From: UBA11865 sp963749825
GTDB taxonomy: Bacteria; Chloroflexota; Anaerolineae; Promineifilales; Promineifilaceae
Length of the DNA: 64,000 nucleotides
NCBI GenBank assembly: GCA_963749825.1
Contig: CAVVOI010000009.1
Coordinates: 558,001 to 622,000, forward strand
Reading direction: 5' to 3'
Made by a program: the position numbers and the translations under genes. The stretch's first letter is position 1. Every line of letters begins with the position of its first letter. Shown here in pieces: positions 17,440 to 25,731 of the stretch. The notes under the pieces were generated by a model. The model ran no database searches, was not told the origin of the DNA, and worked only from the letters and a program-made list of their open reading frames with translations.

Positions 17440-17481
17440 CACCTCCCGCAGCTACATGATGCTGCGGGAGGTGTTGTTTTT
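17440..17481 (+). terminator. Rho-independent terminator of the nucleotidase
   Basis: Perfect 13-pair stem CACCTCCCGCAGC/GCTGCGGGAGGTG, eight-base loop, then TTGTTTTT, about 100 bases after the nucleotidase stop. Confidence 0.95.
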
Positions 17482-17528
17482 ACCGGAAATGAAACCGCGT
17501 CGATTCGGATAGCGTAGCCGCTTCAATC

Positions 17529-17615
17529 GGGCATAATTGATGGTGTGGTGGGGCGCGCGGAACGGCCACTGCCCTAGCAAGGGTATATCGGCCGACAGAA
17601 GTTCGGCGAAGTTTT
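17529..17615 (-). pseudogene. comM (yifB) fragment
   Basis: The minus strand reads ELLSADIPLLGQWPFRAPHH then TINYA, matching ELLPADTPLIRHRPFRSPHH then TISYA of the intact ComM (DNA 32099-32185). Roughly three quarters of the bases agree. Only this piece upstream of the Walker B region survives. It abuts the ISAs1 transposase remnant, so the two form one composite scar just past the nucleotidase terminator. Confidence 0.75.
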
Positions 17616-17645
17616 CCTGCAAGCGTCCTTGGGCGGCAGTGACCG

Positions 17646-17921
17646 CTAAAACATGTCAGCTTTTTGCTCGATACTCTTGGCGGCGGTTTCCTTTTGACAA
17701 CCAATGGCATCAATGGTAACAACACAGCCATGCGATACCAACAAGTTTAGCCATTCGGGAATAGCTGTGAATTCGTTCGATATCTCGTCCACCTGGCATA
17801 GCCCCAGCACCAGTTGGCTCTCCCTGGCCCAAGCACTGACCAAACAAATGGCTCCTTTCCCAATGCCGACCTCTTTGCTGCCCCGCATATCACGGCGTAG
17901 ATGGCGATGGTTAGAATCCAT
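17646..17921 (-). pseudogene. ISAs1-family transposase remnant
   Basis: Readable central part of an ISAs1 (H-repeat type) DDE transposase: DMRGSKEVGIGKGAICLVSA, LVLGLCQVDEISNEFTAIPE, and WLNLLVSHGCVVTIDAIGCQ, then KETAAKSIEQKADMF and a stop. VTIDAxGCQ is the family's second catalytic Asp region. The N-terminus, the final Glu region and both inverted repeats are gone. It abuts a comM fragment on one side. Confidence 0.8.
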
Positions 17922-18085
17922 GTCAGGTAAATACTATAATACTCTTCATTTTGCATTACAATTGATGATTCGAATCCTTTGGCGTACAGATCAGAAGGTA
18001 TGAGCCAATGGTGTCTGTTTAGCTTTGCCTTGAAGGTTCTCCGAGACTACCTAAGGTTTCTATGAAACTGGGTTAACTCTGCACG

Positions 18086-19696
18086 ATGTTTGATAAGAAT
18101 AAACATTTTTTTGACTCGAAAGCTAGCTGGCTGGCTAGTTTATCCTTGGTCATACTGCTATATCTGATCTATTCTCCAACCTTCTTGACTGACTACTTAA
18201 TGAATGATGAGTGGGCTCTGATAGGTAATGGCTCACTCAACGTAAGGCATTTACCGAACAGTGCAGCAAATTCATTTCTCTTCTATGGGAGAGGGATTTA
18301 TGGAATCTTCGAGCAACTAGTCTACGGATTTGTAGGATATGATCCTTTCCGAATTCAGATTGTACGCTTCATCAACTTCGTGTCACTGGCAGCTATCGCC
18401 GTCATCCTTTTTAGATTCATTGGCAACCGCTTGAAAAATCGCACTTTCGCTTTTTTTGTTATTCTGCTGCTTTTTTCTCTACCGGCATTTCAAGGGGCGA
18501 TGGGTTATTCTCTTCAGCTAGTTTCCACAAATGTGTCGGCATTGTGGCTAAGCCTATTGGCCTTTTACCTCCATTTCTTTACTCGTGATCGACATAAATT
18601 TCCAAAATTACTCAATATATTAGCCGTATTCTTTGCCCTAATGCTGGCTATGCAGTCGAATCAGACCTACGCTTTTTTTGCGTTAGCTCCTCTAGCAATC
18701 TTAGCCTTGACTGAATGGGATAGCAGGAAATATCAGGTATTGAGTTTCCTGGGCATAGTCCTCGCAGTATTCTTACTATCGACCATCATCTACAGAGTTG
18801 GCCTAGAGTTCTTGAGCCTTCAAGGGCAGGGGGGATATGAGACTGGCGCCCAGGCTCTTGATTCAGCAATCAAAGATCCTTTCAGGGTAATACTAAAAGC
18901 TATCAATCCTTTTTCATACTGGAGCGTATTTAAGATCTGGACATACCCTTTTCCTTTGCATTATACGCTTCCCCTTGGGGAAATGAAGAGGATAATCGCC
19001 TCTTTCGTTTTGGTAGTCTGGCTTGCGCTCATTCTAGCTTCGATCATAACGGAAGTTCTGGGAAGTTCTGCTGATGAAAAACGACAAATTCTCTTTAAGT
19101 GGTTGGTAGTATTGGCCTGCTTGGGCTTCGCAGGTGTTTTCATGGTTGCGGATTCGCCAGTGCTGATTATAGAACACAGGCCTCATTTGACTATGACATT
19201 TGTGGGAATAGTTATCTTCTCTGGAGCGTATGGTATTCAAGTGCTCGCATCAGAGTATCAATTCTTGAGAAATAAATCGATTGTATTTTTGGGAATGATC
19301 TTTGTTATGTTAACTTCTTTCGGGGCGCAGGCAGATGTCCTACGTGGTATCGTAAACAATCGAATGGAGCAAATTAGTTTTATCAGAACGGAGTTAATGG
19401 CTAGGAACCCGGCCGACTACAACAACATTTTTGTCGTGCTACCTGGTTGGAGTGGGTGTGTTACCGAGCCCTGCGGTCCTTGGATGGGACACGCTACGAG
19501 CAATGAGTGGCATGTGACTCGTGAAGGTGTCTATCGCTACGCATTAGAGACAATCGATGTTCCATCGAAAGAGAAAGAAATCACATTCATCAATCAAAAA
19601 CCGGATCAAATACCAGCTGATTCAGTCATTATTGATTGGAATCAATATGCCTCCGCGCATCATCAGCAATTTGAATATTTACGAAATTATAACTAA
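18086..19696 (+). CDS. Polytopic membrane protein, GT-C/GtrII-like
   Basis: 536 residues with about eleven hydrophobic helices up to about residue 430 and a small polar C-terminus. After the first helix comes an acidic pair in a loop (TDYLMNDEWALIGNG), the placement seen in GT-C and GtrII-type glucosyltransferases. I therefore infer a lipid-linked sugar transferase but cannot prove it. Internally it is AT-richer than its neighbours. Together with the preceding transposase and comM scars this suggests acquired DNA. No SD is apparent before the ATG. Confidence 0.5.
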   Translation: MFDKNKHFFDSKASWLASLSLVILLYLIYSPTFLTDYLMNDEWALIGNGSLNVRHLPNSAANSFLFYGRGIYGIFEQLVYGFVGYDPFRIQIVRFINFVSLAAIAVILFRFIGNRLKNRTFAFFVILLLFSLPAFQGAMGYSLQLVSTNVSALWLSLLAFYLHFFTRDRHKFPKLLNILAVFFALMLAMQSNQTYAFFALAPLAILALTEWDSRKYQVLSFLGIVLAVFLLSTIIYRVGLEFLSLQGQGGYETGAQALDSAIKDPFRVILKAINPFSYWSVFKIWTYPFPLHYTLPLGEMKRIIASFVLVVWLALILASIITEVLGSSADEKRQILFKWLVVLACLGFAGVFMVADSPVLIIEHRPHLTMTFVGIVIFSGAYGIQVLASEYQFLRNKSIVFLGMIFVMLTSFGAQADVLRGIVNNRMEQISFIRTELMARNPADYNNIFVVLPGWSGCVTEPCGPWMGHATSNEWHVTREGVYRYALETIDVPSKEKEITFINQKPDQIPADSVIIDWNQYASAHHQQFEYLRNYN

Positions 19697-19956
19697 TCCA
19701 CATCTTTGCTACATTAGGTCAGGTCACAAAGAATAGATTTAAGCTTTGCTCGGATAGCCCTGGAGTCGGGGCACTTCTCACTCCCATTGCCCAGCAACAT
19801 TATTGTCTCCACTGACAATAGCATAAGGTATATCTGTGTCAGATTGGCGAGGTCATGTGATTAGGTGGAGATGTATGAGGTTTTGGTGAACCCGAGTTTG
19901 GACCAGGCGCGACCTTTCAGTTACCAGGCATAATTGAATTCGATAGTCTCGTTATG
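19697..19956. other. Gene-free stretch
   Basis: About 260 bases between convergent genes. No gene, hairpin terminator or repeat was recognised. Confidence 0.4.
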
Positions 19957-20175
19957 TCAAATGAATCCATCAAAACCAATCGGCCGGCCGTCATATTCGA
20001 CTTCGATGATCTCCAGCAACATAGCAACCAGAACAACAAACAACAGTTGGGGCGCGGCGATGATTAGGATCACCGCCAAAAGTAGAGAAATCTTGAACAG
20101 GTTTTTGCCCTTATTATTTTTGATCGACACATGGTGGTTTTTTCCCGCCACGATCGTCTCGTTCAGAGTTGACAT
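19957..20175 (-). CDS. Small membrane protein (72 aa)
   Basis: The ATG at 20175 is preceded by GGGAGA at a good distance. The polar, basic N-terminal third (MSTLNETIVAGKNHHVSIKN) is followed by a long hydrophobic helix (LLLAVILIIAAPQLLFVVLV) and an acidic C-terminus ending YDGRPIGFDGFI. One or two membrane passes. Family not recognised. It diverges from the kinase gene. Confidence 0.6.
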   Translation of the reverse strand: MSTLNETIVAGKNHHVSIKNNKGKNLFKISLLLAVILIIAAPQLLFVVLVAMLLEIIEVEYDGRPIGFDGFI

Positions 20176-20381
20176 AATATATCTCCCATTTACTAAATGT
20201 GTAGCAGTTACCCCAGTTTAATGTAATCGGATAATGGGCACATCCTGCAGGTGGTCTATCCTCTTATAGGCTAAGTGGATAATTTGTCTGATGAGATTTT
20301 AATGCGATTGATCTTTACCCAATGTTCGTCAGCGTGTATCCTAGAGTAAAGGGTTAGTCTGTAACGTACCCAGGCTTGATC

Positions 20382-23315
20382 ATGAATGAACCGACGATCA
20401 TCGGCGATCGTTATGCCGTCGCCACCCTCATCGCCCAAGGGATGATGGGGCCACTTTATCGTGGCCTGGATCAGAATTTAAACCGACCGGTAGCCATCAA
20501 GGTACTCAGACCGGAAGTTTTAACAGATCATCCCACCCTGCTGGAGCGATTTTTACGTGAAGGCGACGCCCTGCGTCAACTGAATCATCCCAACATCGTT
20601 AATTGGCTAAACGTAATCGAACAGGATGGCGTTCATTACCTGATCATGGAGTTCGTCGAAGGGGGATCGCTGCATGATCTTTTGCGAGAAACCCCCCAAC
20701 TCTCGGTTGAACGCGTCCTTGAAATCGGGCTAGATCTCGCCGATGCCCTGACTCGCACGCATCGTCTCGGCATTATTCACCGTGACCTAAAGCCACAGAA
20801 TGTGTTGCTGGCTGAAGACGGAACCCCGCTTCTGAGCGATTTCGGCATCGCCCATTACTTGGAGCGAACGACCCTCTCCCATCCCGGTGGTTTCGCCGGC
20901 ACCCTGGCCTACGTTCCACCTGAAGCGTTTCTTGGACAAGAAGCAGATGAAAGGACCGATATCTGGTCATTTGGGGTCATGCTGTATGAAATGTTGTCTG
21001 GTCGTTTGCCTTTTGAGAGCAACCATACGGCCGGGCTGATTAATACCATCTTGAATGAACCGGCGCCGCCAATAGACCAGCTCCGGCCGGACCTGCCACC
21101 CGATTTGGTGCGTTTGATTGAACTCATGCTGGTCAAGGATGAGGCAGGGCGTATTCAATCGATCCGTCGGGTGGGCGCGGCTCTGGAAGCCATCGAGAGA
21201 GGCCAACCAGCTGAACTTCCGGCCATTGCCAGGCCGGCGCTACCAAGCAGCTTGCCCGATCGGCCGACACCTTTTATCGGCCGGGAGCAAGAATTGGTCG
21301 AGGTTATGGCCCTTCTCAAGGCACCTAACTGCCGCCTGCTTACTCTCACAGGACCCGGTGGGGTGGGTAAGACACGCCTGGCCTTGCAAGCCGCTCGGGC
21401 TCTGTCAGACTTTTACGAAGATGGGATCTTCTTCGTCAACCTGGCCCCTATTTTTGCCCCAGAGTTGGTCGCCGGCCGGATCGCCCGATCGCTAGGACTC
21501 AAAGAAGGTCCAGCCCGCTCGCCGCTGGATAGCATCAAAGATCACTTGAGCGATCGCCATTGTTTATTGTTGTTAGATAATTTTGAGCACCTCATCACTG
21601 CTGCGACGGACGTCAGCGAGCTAATCGCCAGCGTCCCTAGTCTGGATATCTTAGTGACCAGTCGAGAAATTTTGCATCTCTATGGCGAGCAAGAGTACCC
21701 GGTATCGCCATTGGCTGTCCCTGATCAACTGGAGCCGACGGCCGAACTATCTCAGTATGAATCGGTCGCCTTGTTCGTCCGCCACGCCCAACTTTCCAAT
21801 CCCAACTTCCGCTTGACCGAGAAGAACGCCTGGGACGTAGCCCAAATTTGTTTACGCCTGGATGGACTACCGCTGGCAATTGAATTGGCCGCCGCCCGAT
21901 CCAAGTTTTTCCCACCCCAATACCTGCTTCCCCTTTTTGATGGTTCGCTGGATATAGTATCCGGTGGTTCTCGCGACCTCGCACTGCGGCATCAAACACT
22001 GCGATCAACCATTGGCTGGAGCTATGACCTGCTGGATCTTCAGGAAAAGAAGCTGTTTACCCGGCTGGCCGTTTTTCAGGGTGGCTGCAGTTTGGACGCC
22101 CTGCAGGAGGTATGCCAGGCTGGACTTGGCGCAAGCGTCCTGACTGGCATCGAATCTTTACTGAACAAGAGCCTGTTGCAACGGATGGACGATCCGGAAG
22201 GAGCATCGCGCTTTTATTTCCTCAATACGATCCATCAGTACGCACGTGAGGTCCTGGTTGAAAGTGGTGAAGAAGTGGTTATGCGACAGAGGCATGCCCG
22301 CTTTTTCGCCAAATTGGCCGAGCAGGCGGAGCCAGAGTTGAGAGGGCCTGATCAGGAAAGATGGTCGGCGCGTCTCAGGCTAGAGTACGACAACCTGCGG
22401 GCGGCCTTAAGTTGGGCCATTGCTGGCGGTGATGTTGAGTTAGGATTGGGCTTAGCCGGAGATCTAGCTGAATTTTGGTACTATGAGGGTCCGATATCAG
22501 AAGGAGAACGGTGGATTGAGTTGGCCCTGGCCCAGGTAGAGAACGAACAATTCTCGCCTCGAATTCAGGCCAAGGTGCTTAATGGTGCCGGCATGTTAGC
22601 ATTCGCTGTTGGCGATCACGTTAGGGGCAAACACTGGAACCAACAGGCGTTAAACATTGCCCGCGAAGCTGGAGACAAAGTTGGCCGGGCCTGGGCCTTG
22701 TTCTGGCTCAGCGCCCACAAGACTATCCAGCCGGAATCATATCGAGATGGCATTCCAATGATCGAGCAATCTTTGATCCTCTTTAGAGAGGCCGGAGACC
22801 AGGCAGGTTTGGCCTGGGGTTACAATCAACTTGGAGAACTAAACCGTTTACTAGGCGATCTCAAACGGGCTCGCGACGCATATGAGTCATCGTTGGCCAT
22901 CTGTCGCGAAACTGGCAACAAGCGTCGCGAAGCCATCGCCTTAATGAACTTGAGTTACGTCGCTCAAGGCCAGGAAGAGTACCAGCAAGCCGAACGATAT
23001 TGCCTGGCCGGGTTGGACTTGCTTAAAAAGCTTAAGCTTGAATACCATAGCGCCATTGCCCTATCGATGTTGGCCGGTCCGCTGGCCTCTCAAGGGCGAG
23101 CAGAGCAGGCAGCCACTCTATTGGGCGCCGCAGAGGGGATTTTCGAACGAATGGCCGTCACTTTGCAGCCGGCCGACCGGGTTGAGATAGATGACTACAT
23201 CGCCCAAGTTTGCCATCTGCTAGAGACCGCTGCCTTTGATGCAGCCTGGCACAAAGGAAGGCTGATGACCTTCGAGCTGGCTCTGGCTTATGCTCTTAAG
23301 GCCGGGGAAGATTGA
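20382..23315 (+). CDS. Ser/Thr protein kinase fused to NB-ARC ATPase and TPR repeats
   Basis: 977 residues from ATG (an in-frame TTG two codons earlier is less likely). Kinase domain 1-270: an atypical glycine loop AQGMMGPLYRG, VAIK (Lys 40), HRDLKPQN (Asp 135), DFG (Asp 153) and YVPPE as activation-segment end. A STAND ATPase follows: FIGREQELVEV, Walker A GPGGVGKT (about 324-331), LLLLDNFEHL, VTSRE and GLPLAIELAAAR. The C-terminus from about 640 is helical TPR-like. This AfsR/LuxR-type layout suggests a signal-dependent switch. No DNA-binding or membrane domain is present. Targets unknown. Confidence 0.88.
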   Translation: MNEPTIIGDRYAVATLIAQGMMGPLYRGLDQNLNRPVAIKVLRPEVLTDHPTLLERFLREGDALRQLNHPNIVNWLNVIEQDGVHYLIMEFVEGGSLHDLLRETPQLSVERVLEIGLDLADALTRTHRLGIIHRDLKPQNVLLAEDGTPLLSDFGIAHYLERTTLSHPGGFAGTLAYVPPEAFLGQEADERTDIWSFGVMLYEMLSGRLPFESNHTAGLINTILNEPAPPIDQLRPDLPPDLVRLIELMLVKDEAGRIQSIRRVGAALEAIERGQPAELPAIARPALPSSLPDRPTPFIGREQELVEVMALLKAPNCRLLTLTGPGGVGKTRLALQAARALSDFYEDGIFFVNLAPIFAPELVAGRIARSLGLKEGPARSPLDSIKDHLSDRHCLLLLDNFEHLITAATDVSELIASVPSLDILVTSREILHLYGEQEYPVSPLAVPDQLEPTAELSQYESVALFVRHAQLSNPNFRLTEKNAWDVAQICLRLDGLPLAIELAAARSKFFPPQYLLPLFDGSLDIVSGGSRDLALRHQTLRSTIGWSYDLLDLQEKKLFTRLAVFQGGCSLDALQEVCQAGLGASVLTGIESLLNKSLLQRMDDPEGASRFYFLNTIHQYAREVLVESGEEVVMRQRHARFFAKLAEQAEPELRGPDQERWSARLRLEYDNLRAALSWAIAGGDVELGLGLAGDLAEFWYYEGPISEGERWIELALAQVENEQFSPRIQAKVLNGAGMLAFAVGDHVRGKHWNQQALNIAREAGDKVGRAWALFWLSAHKTIQPESYRDGIPMIEQSLILFREAGDQAGLAWGYNQLGELNRLLGDLKRARDAYESSLAICRETGNKRREAIALMNLSYVAQGQEEYQQAERYCLAGLDLLKKLKLEYHSAIALSMLAGPLASQGRAEQAATLLGAAEGIFERMAVTLQPADRVEIDDYIAQVCHLLETAAFDAAWHKGRLMTFELALAYALKAGED

Positions 23316-23379
23316 TCTGGTCAGGACTGGGGCCGCTTATTTAATGACTGCGATACTCCGACCGTCTATCTTCTGAGTC

Positions 23380-24069
23380 TCATTTCCCTGTATTAAAATA
23401 TTGGATGCAATCGCCTTGATTATTGAAATTCGTTCCGTCCTCTCTGGTCATTGACTGCCAGCCATCGTTTTTGCAATCATTCTTGCCGAGTAAATGACCC
23501 AAAATAATCAGCCGGCCGGACAACTGGGCATCAGTCCAAATTCCATCACCATTGGGATCGCTTCCCGGCGAACTGGCTTCAAATTCTTCAACAACCAGCC
23601 CAATGCCGCTGATGGCATACCCCGCTAAGTCAATGCCACTGGGACCAGCCTGATCTCCGAAGAAGGTGCTCTCATCGAGACTTTGACTTCCGCCACCTGA
23701 ACCAAAAGACCAGCGGACTTCGGCTATTTCATCCAATCCATCGGTCAGCCGGGAAGTGACAGTATCGAAGACCGGATCGTTTGCCGAGGTCATCATGATG
23801 GTCTCGCCCTGAATCTGGGATATTAATATGTATTCGAGAACATTGCTATCCGGGCAATAATCCGTAGGTTTAGCCAGCCATTCATCGACCGTGCATGCGC
23901 CAAACAAGAAAAACATCGTGTCCGTAATGATATTGCCGCCCAAAGTGGTATCAACCGGTTTACTCACGAGGATTTGATCTTCCTGCTGGTGGTTGGCCTT
24001 AACAGGTACGAAAACTGTTATTAACAATAAGGATACTAAACACAGGGAATACAGAAATTTCTTTTTCAC
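23380..24069 (-). CDS. Secreted protein with C-terminal Cys/Trp motif
   Basis: GTG start chosen from the SD (GGGGGTG just upstream), giving 229 residues. Signal peptide KKKFLYSLCLVSLLLITVFV. The mature protein is acidic and has a DPNGDGIWTD calcium-loop-like stretch. The C-terminus carries CKNDGWQSMTREDGTNFNNQ then GDCIQYFNTGK, which matches a recurrent tail of exported bacterial proteins (CKNGGW...F.NQGDCV). The two tail Cys may form a disulfide. Molecular role unknown. It is one of three adjacent genes sharing the upstream palindromic repeat. Confidence 0.65.
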   Translation of the reverse strand: MKKKFLYSLCLVSLLLITVFVPVKANHQQEDQILVSKPVDTTLGGNIITDTMFFLFGACTVDEWLAKPTDYCPDSNVLEYILISQIQGETIMMTSANDPVFDTVTSRLTDGLDEIAEVRWSFGSGGGSQSLDESTFFGDQAGPSGIDLAGYAISGIGLVVEEFEASSPGSDPNGDGIWTDAQLSGRLIILGHLLGKNDCKNDGWQSMTREDGTNFNNQGDCIQYFNTGK

Positions 24070-24133
24070 ATCACACCCCCTAAAAAAATAGCTTCCCATT
24101 ATCTAATCATACGCTAGCTTATCGATACTTCAC

Positions 24134-24154
24134 TGTCAATGTGACGAAAATCAC
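24134..24154 (-). promoter_or_regulatory. Probable promoter -35 with CRP/FNR-type dyad
   Basis: Read on the minus strand, the dyad GTGATTTTCGTCAC (GTGA-N6-TCAC) is followed directly by TTGACA. It lies about 65 bases upstream of the GTG at 24069. No good -10 is visible; TAGCGT at 17 bases is weak. The layout suits activation by a CRP/FNR-family protein. Confidence 0.45.
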
Positions 24155-24181
24155 TTTTCAATTGTAAGCGTTGTTGTGACT

Positions 24182-24213
24182 CCCCAGGCGGCCGGACTAT
24201 ACATGGCCTGGGG
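24182..24213. repeat. 32-bp palindromic repeat, copy 1
   Basis: Eight-base arms CCCCAGGC/GCCTGGGG flank a 16-base centre holding ACATG. It lies about 110 bases upstream of the gene ending at 23380. The same element, equally spaced, precedes the next two minus-strand genes. No T-run follows on either strand, so a terminator role is unlikely. Confidence 0.8.
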
Positions 24214-24232
24214 AAGAATGCATTTGACGATT

Positions 24233-24517
24233 CTATAAGAACTCGAGGCGTCTCCGCAAAAGTGACCCGGCTATCGCTCCTGCCACCGTGAACGTTACAA
24301 TGATAATGATAGCCCACAATCCCGACAGTATGAAGTCGGGGATATGTCCCGGAAACCCATCCGGCCAAATACCGGTGTCCCAAGTTAGTAGTACCTTTAT
24401 AATACCAGCGAAGATCCAACTTTCGAACGTGACTGCGACACCGATAACCAAACCAGTTAGCGCCCCATTCACTATATCCGAAAAAAGCTTACTCTTGAAT
24501 TTGGTACTAAGTGCCAT
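24233..24517 (-). CDS. Small membrane protein, two to three helices
   Basis: The ATG at 24517 is set by AAAGGAG seven bases upstream, giving 94 residues. The polar N-terminus (MALSTKFKSKLFSD) is followed by a helix (GALTGLVIGVAVTFESWIFA), a short loop with IWPDGFPGHIPD, and a helix rich in Ile (LWAIIIIVTFTVAGAIAGSL), ending LLRRRLEFL. No family recognised. It is the second gene of the repeat-sharing group. Confidence 0.65.
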   Translation of the reverse strand: MALSTKFKSKLFSDIVNGALTGLVIGVAVTFESWIFAGIIKVLLTWDTGIWPDGFPGHIPDFILSGLWAIIIIVTFTVAGAIAGSLLRRRLEFL

Positions 24518-24556
24518 CGTATAGCTCCTTTCTGCGCACCGTGACACCTATCTAGC

Positions 24557-24585
24557 AGTATATAATAGGGTATCGATACTGTAAA
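24557..24585 (-). promoter_or_regulatory. Promoter of the 94-aa membrane protein
   Basis: On the minus strand TTTACA, 17 bases, TATACT: a near-consensus housekeeping promoter 40-70 bases upstream of the start codon. The next repeat copy lies about 60 bases further upstream. Confidence 0.7.
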
Positions 24586-24641
24586 GCTCCCATTTTTGGG
24601 ATCACTCAGAAGTGTGTAGCTCCATTCCCTATAGTGTGAAT

Positions 24642-24690
24642 TCCCAGGCGGCAAGCCTTAACATGGCCTGGGGGCCTGGGGGCCTGGCTA
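24642..24690. repeat. Palindromic repeat, copy 2, with extra 8-bp tandem units
   Basis: CCCAGGC arm at 24643 and GCCTGGG arm at 24667 with the same ACATG-containing centre as the other copies. It is followed at once by extra GGGGGCCT units, as if the right arm had been duplicated by slippage. It lies about 125 bases upstream of the start at 24517. Confidence 0.75.
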
Positions 24691-24698
24691 CTATGTCT

Positions 24699-25319
24699 CT
24701 ACGGCAGACTTTCACAAGCTAATCCATCATTATCAGTCCCATCAAGTTTGTGAATGTCATATCCGACGACGGTCATGCAGTAATCATGGCATGCTTGGGC
24801 CTGAGCGTGTGTGCCAAAGTCACCGCAATTGAAGATATTCCCTGAGCAATCACATACAGCGGCCGGCGGCGGTGGCGGTGGTGGTTCTGTAGGCGGTGGC
24901 GGCGGTGGCAATGTATTGGTTGGTAAAGGAACAGGCGTGTTTGTTGGCAATGGGATTGGGGTATTTGTTGGCAGTGGGATAGGCGTGTTGGTCGGTAAAG
25001 GTTGCGAGGTGGCCGGGGCCTGAGTCGGCACTGGCGCTGGTGTATTTGTTGGTGGTGCCGGGGTGATTGTTGGTCTTGGGGTATTGGATGGCCTTGGGGT
25101 ATTCGTTGGGCGCTTGGTGTTGGTTGGCTTAGGCGTATTTGTTGGCTTTTGTGTATTGGTTTCAGTCGGCTCAGGCGTGTTGGTTGCCGTAGCCGGTGGC
25201 TTGACCTCAACCTCATCGACAGTCGGTGCCAATGTTGGCACTGACTCCGTAGACCCACAACCCAAGACAACCAGTATCAAGACCGCTGCAAATACTATTC
25301 TTTTTTTCATAGGCCCCAT
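24699..25319 (-). CDS. Lipoprotein with PTNTP linker and Excalibur domain
   Basis: About 206 residues; start by ATG at 25319 (SD AGGAG very close) or the ATG at 25310. The signal peptide ends in lipobox VLGC. Residues about 40-150 are a low-complexity linker of PTNTP-type repeats that would span the wall. The C-terminal 55 residues form an Excalibur-like calcium-binding domain: CDCSGNIFNCGDFGTHAQAQ, AQACHDYC, and LDGTDNDGLACESLP (the DxDxDGxxCE motif). Probably a surface-anchored protein. Its exact role is unknown. Third of the repeat-sharing genes. Confidence 0.75.
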   Translation of the reverse strand: MGPMKKRIVFAAVLILVVLGCGSTESVPTLAPTVDEVEVKPPATATNTPEPTETNTQKPTNTPKPTNTKRPTNTPRPSNTPRPTITPAPPTNTPAPVPTQAPATSQPLPTNTPIPLPTNTPIPLPTNTPVPLPTNTLPPPPPPTEPPPPPPPAAVCDCSGNIFNCGDFGTHAQAQACHDYCMTVVGYDIHKLDGTDNDGLACESLP

Positions 25320-25350
25320 CGCTCCTGGCACTAATTGACACGCACTAAAC

Positions 25351-25395
25351 AGGATAGCATGGAGCGATGAGGTTGGTCAATATGACGAAGATCAC
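25351..25395 (-). promoter_or_regulatory. Probable promoter with CRP/FNR-like dyad
   Basis: Minus strand: dyad GTGATCTTCGTCAT, then TTGACC, 18 bases, TATCCT. This is the same order as at 24134-24154, including the sequence TCTTCGTCA next to the -35. It drives the Excalibur lipoprotein. Confidence 0.5.
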
Positions 25396-25433
25396 TAGAT
25401 CACTTGTTTATTTGTGAGGGTCGGCAATGTGAC

Positions 25434-25465
25434 CCCCAGGCGGCTAGCCTTTACATGGCCTGGGG
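25434..25465. repeat. 32-bp palindromic repeat, copy 3
   Basis: Arms CCCCAGGC/GCCTGGGG (extendable by one pair), 16-base centre with TTTACATG. It lies about 115 bases upstream of the lipoprotein start. The flanking GTGAC on its left arm side is shared with copy 1. Confidence 0.8.
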
Positions 25466-25692
25466 GAAATGTAACTATGCAGAGATTCGAGACAAACAGC
25501 AGACAGCATTACAATTTGTGCACCATACCAGACTCGCCGTCTACTCCTGCTTGGACGTTTTCGGAAGTGGAGTCACACTTGCTGGTTTATTTTCTTATTG
25601 ACAAGAATAGCATACCCTGGCTAGTCCGAGAAGGGCGTGCTTTTTTTAGCACCTTGACGAGTCTATCGTCGGTTATTTCAGGACAAATAGCA

Positions 25693-25720
25693 CCCGTAGA
25701 GTCACTGCTGACTCTACGGG
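25693..25720. terminator. Hairpin, possible terminator of the 164-aa gene
   Basis: Perfect 12-pair stem CCCGTAGAGTCA/TGACTCTACGGG with a four-base loop, starting 12 bases after the minus-strand stop at 25732. The following T-run is weak (TGCTATTTGT), so it may only be a protective 3' hairpin. Confidence 0.55.
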
Positions 25721-25731
25721 CTCGTTTCAAA

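Noticed and set aside
24900..25200. Long tandem-repeat-like region
   Set aside because: It is the coding sequence of the PTNTP linker of the Excalibur lipoprotein, not a CRISPR array or satellite.
24182..25465. The three palindromes as transcription terminators
   Set aside because: No T-run follows on either strand, and their distance to the next start codons is constant while distance to upstream stops is not.
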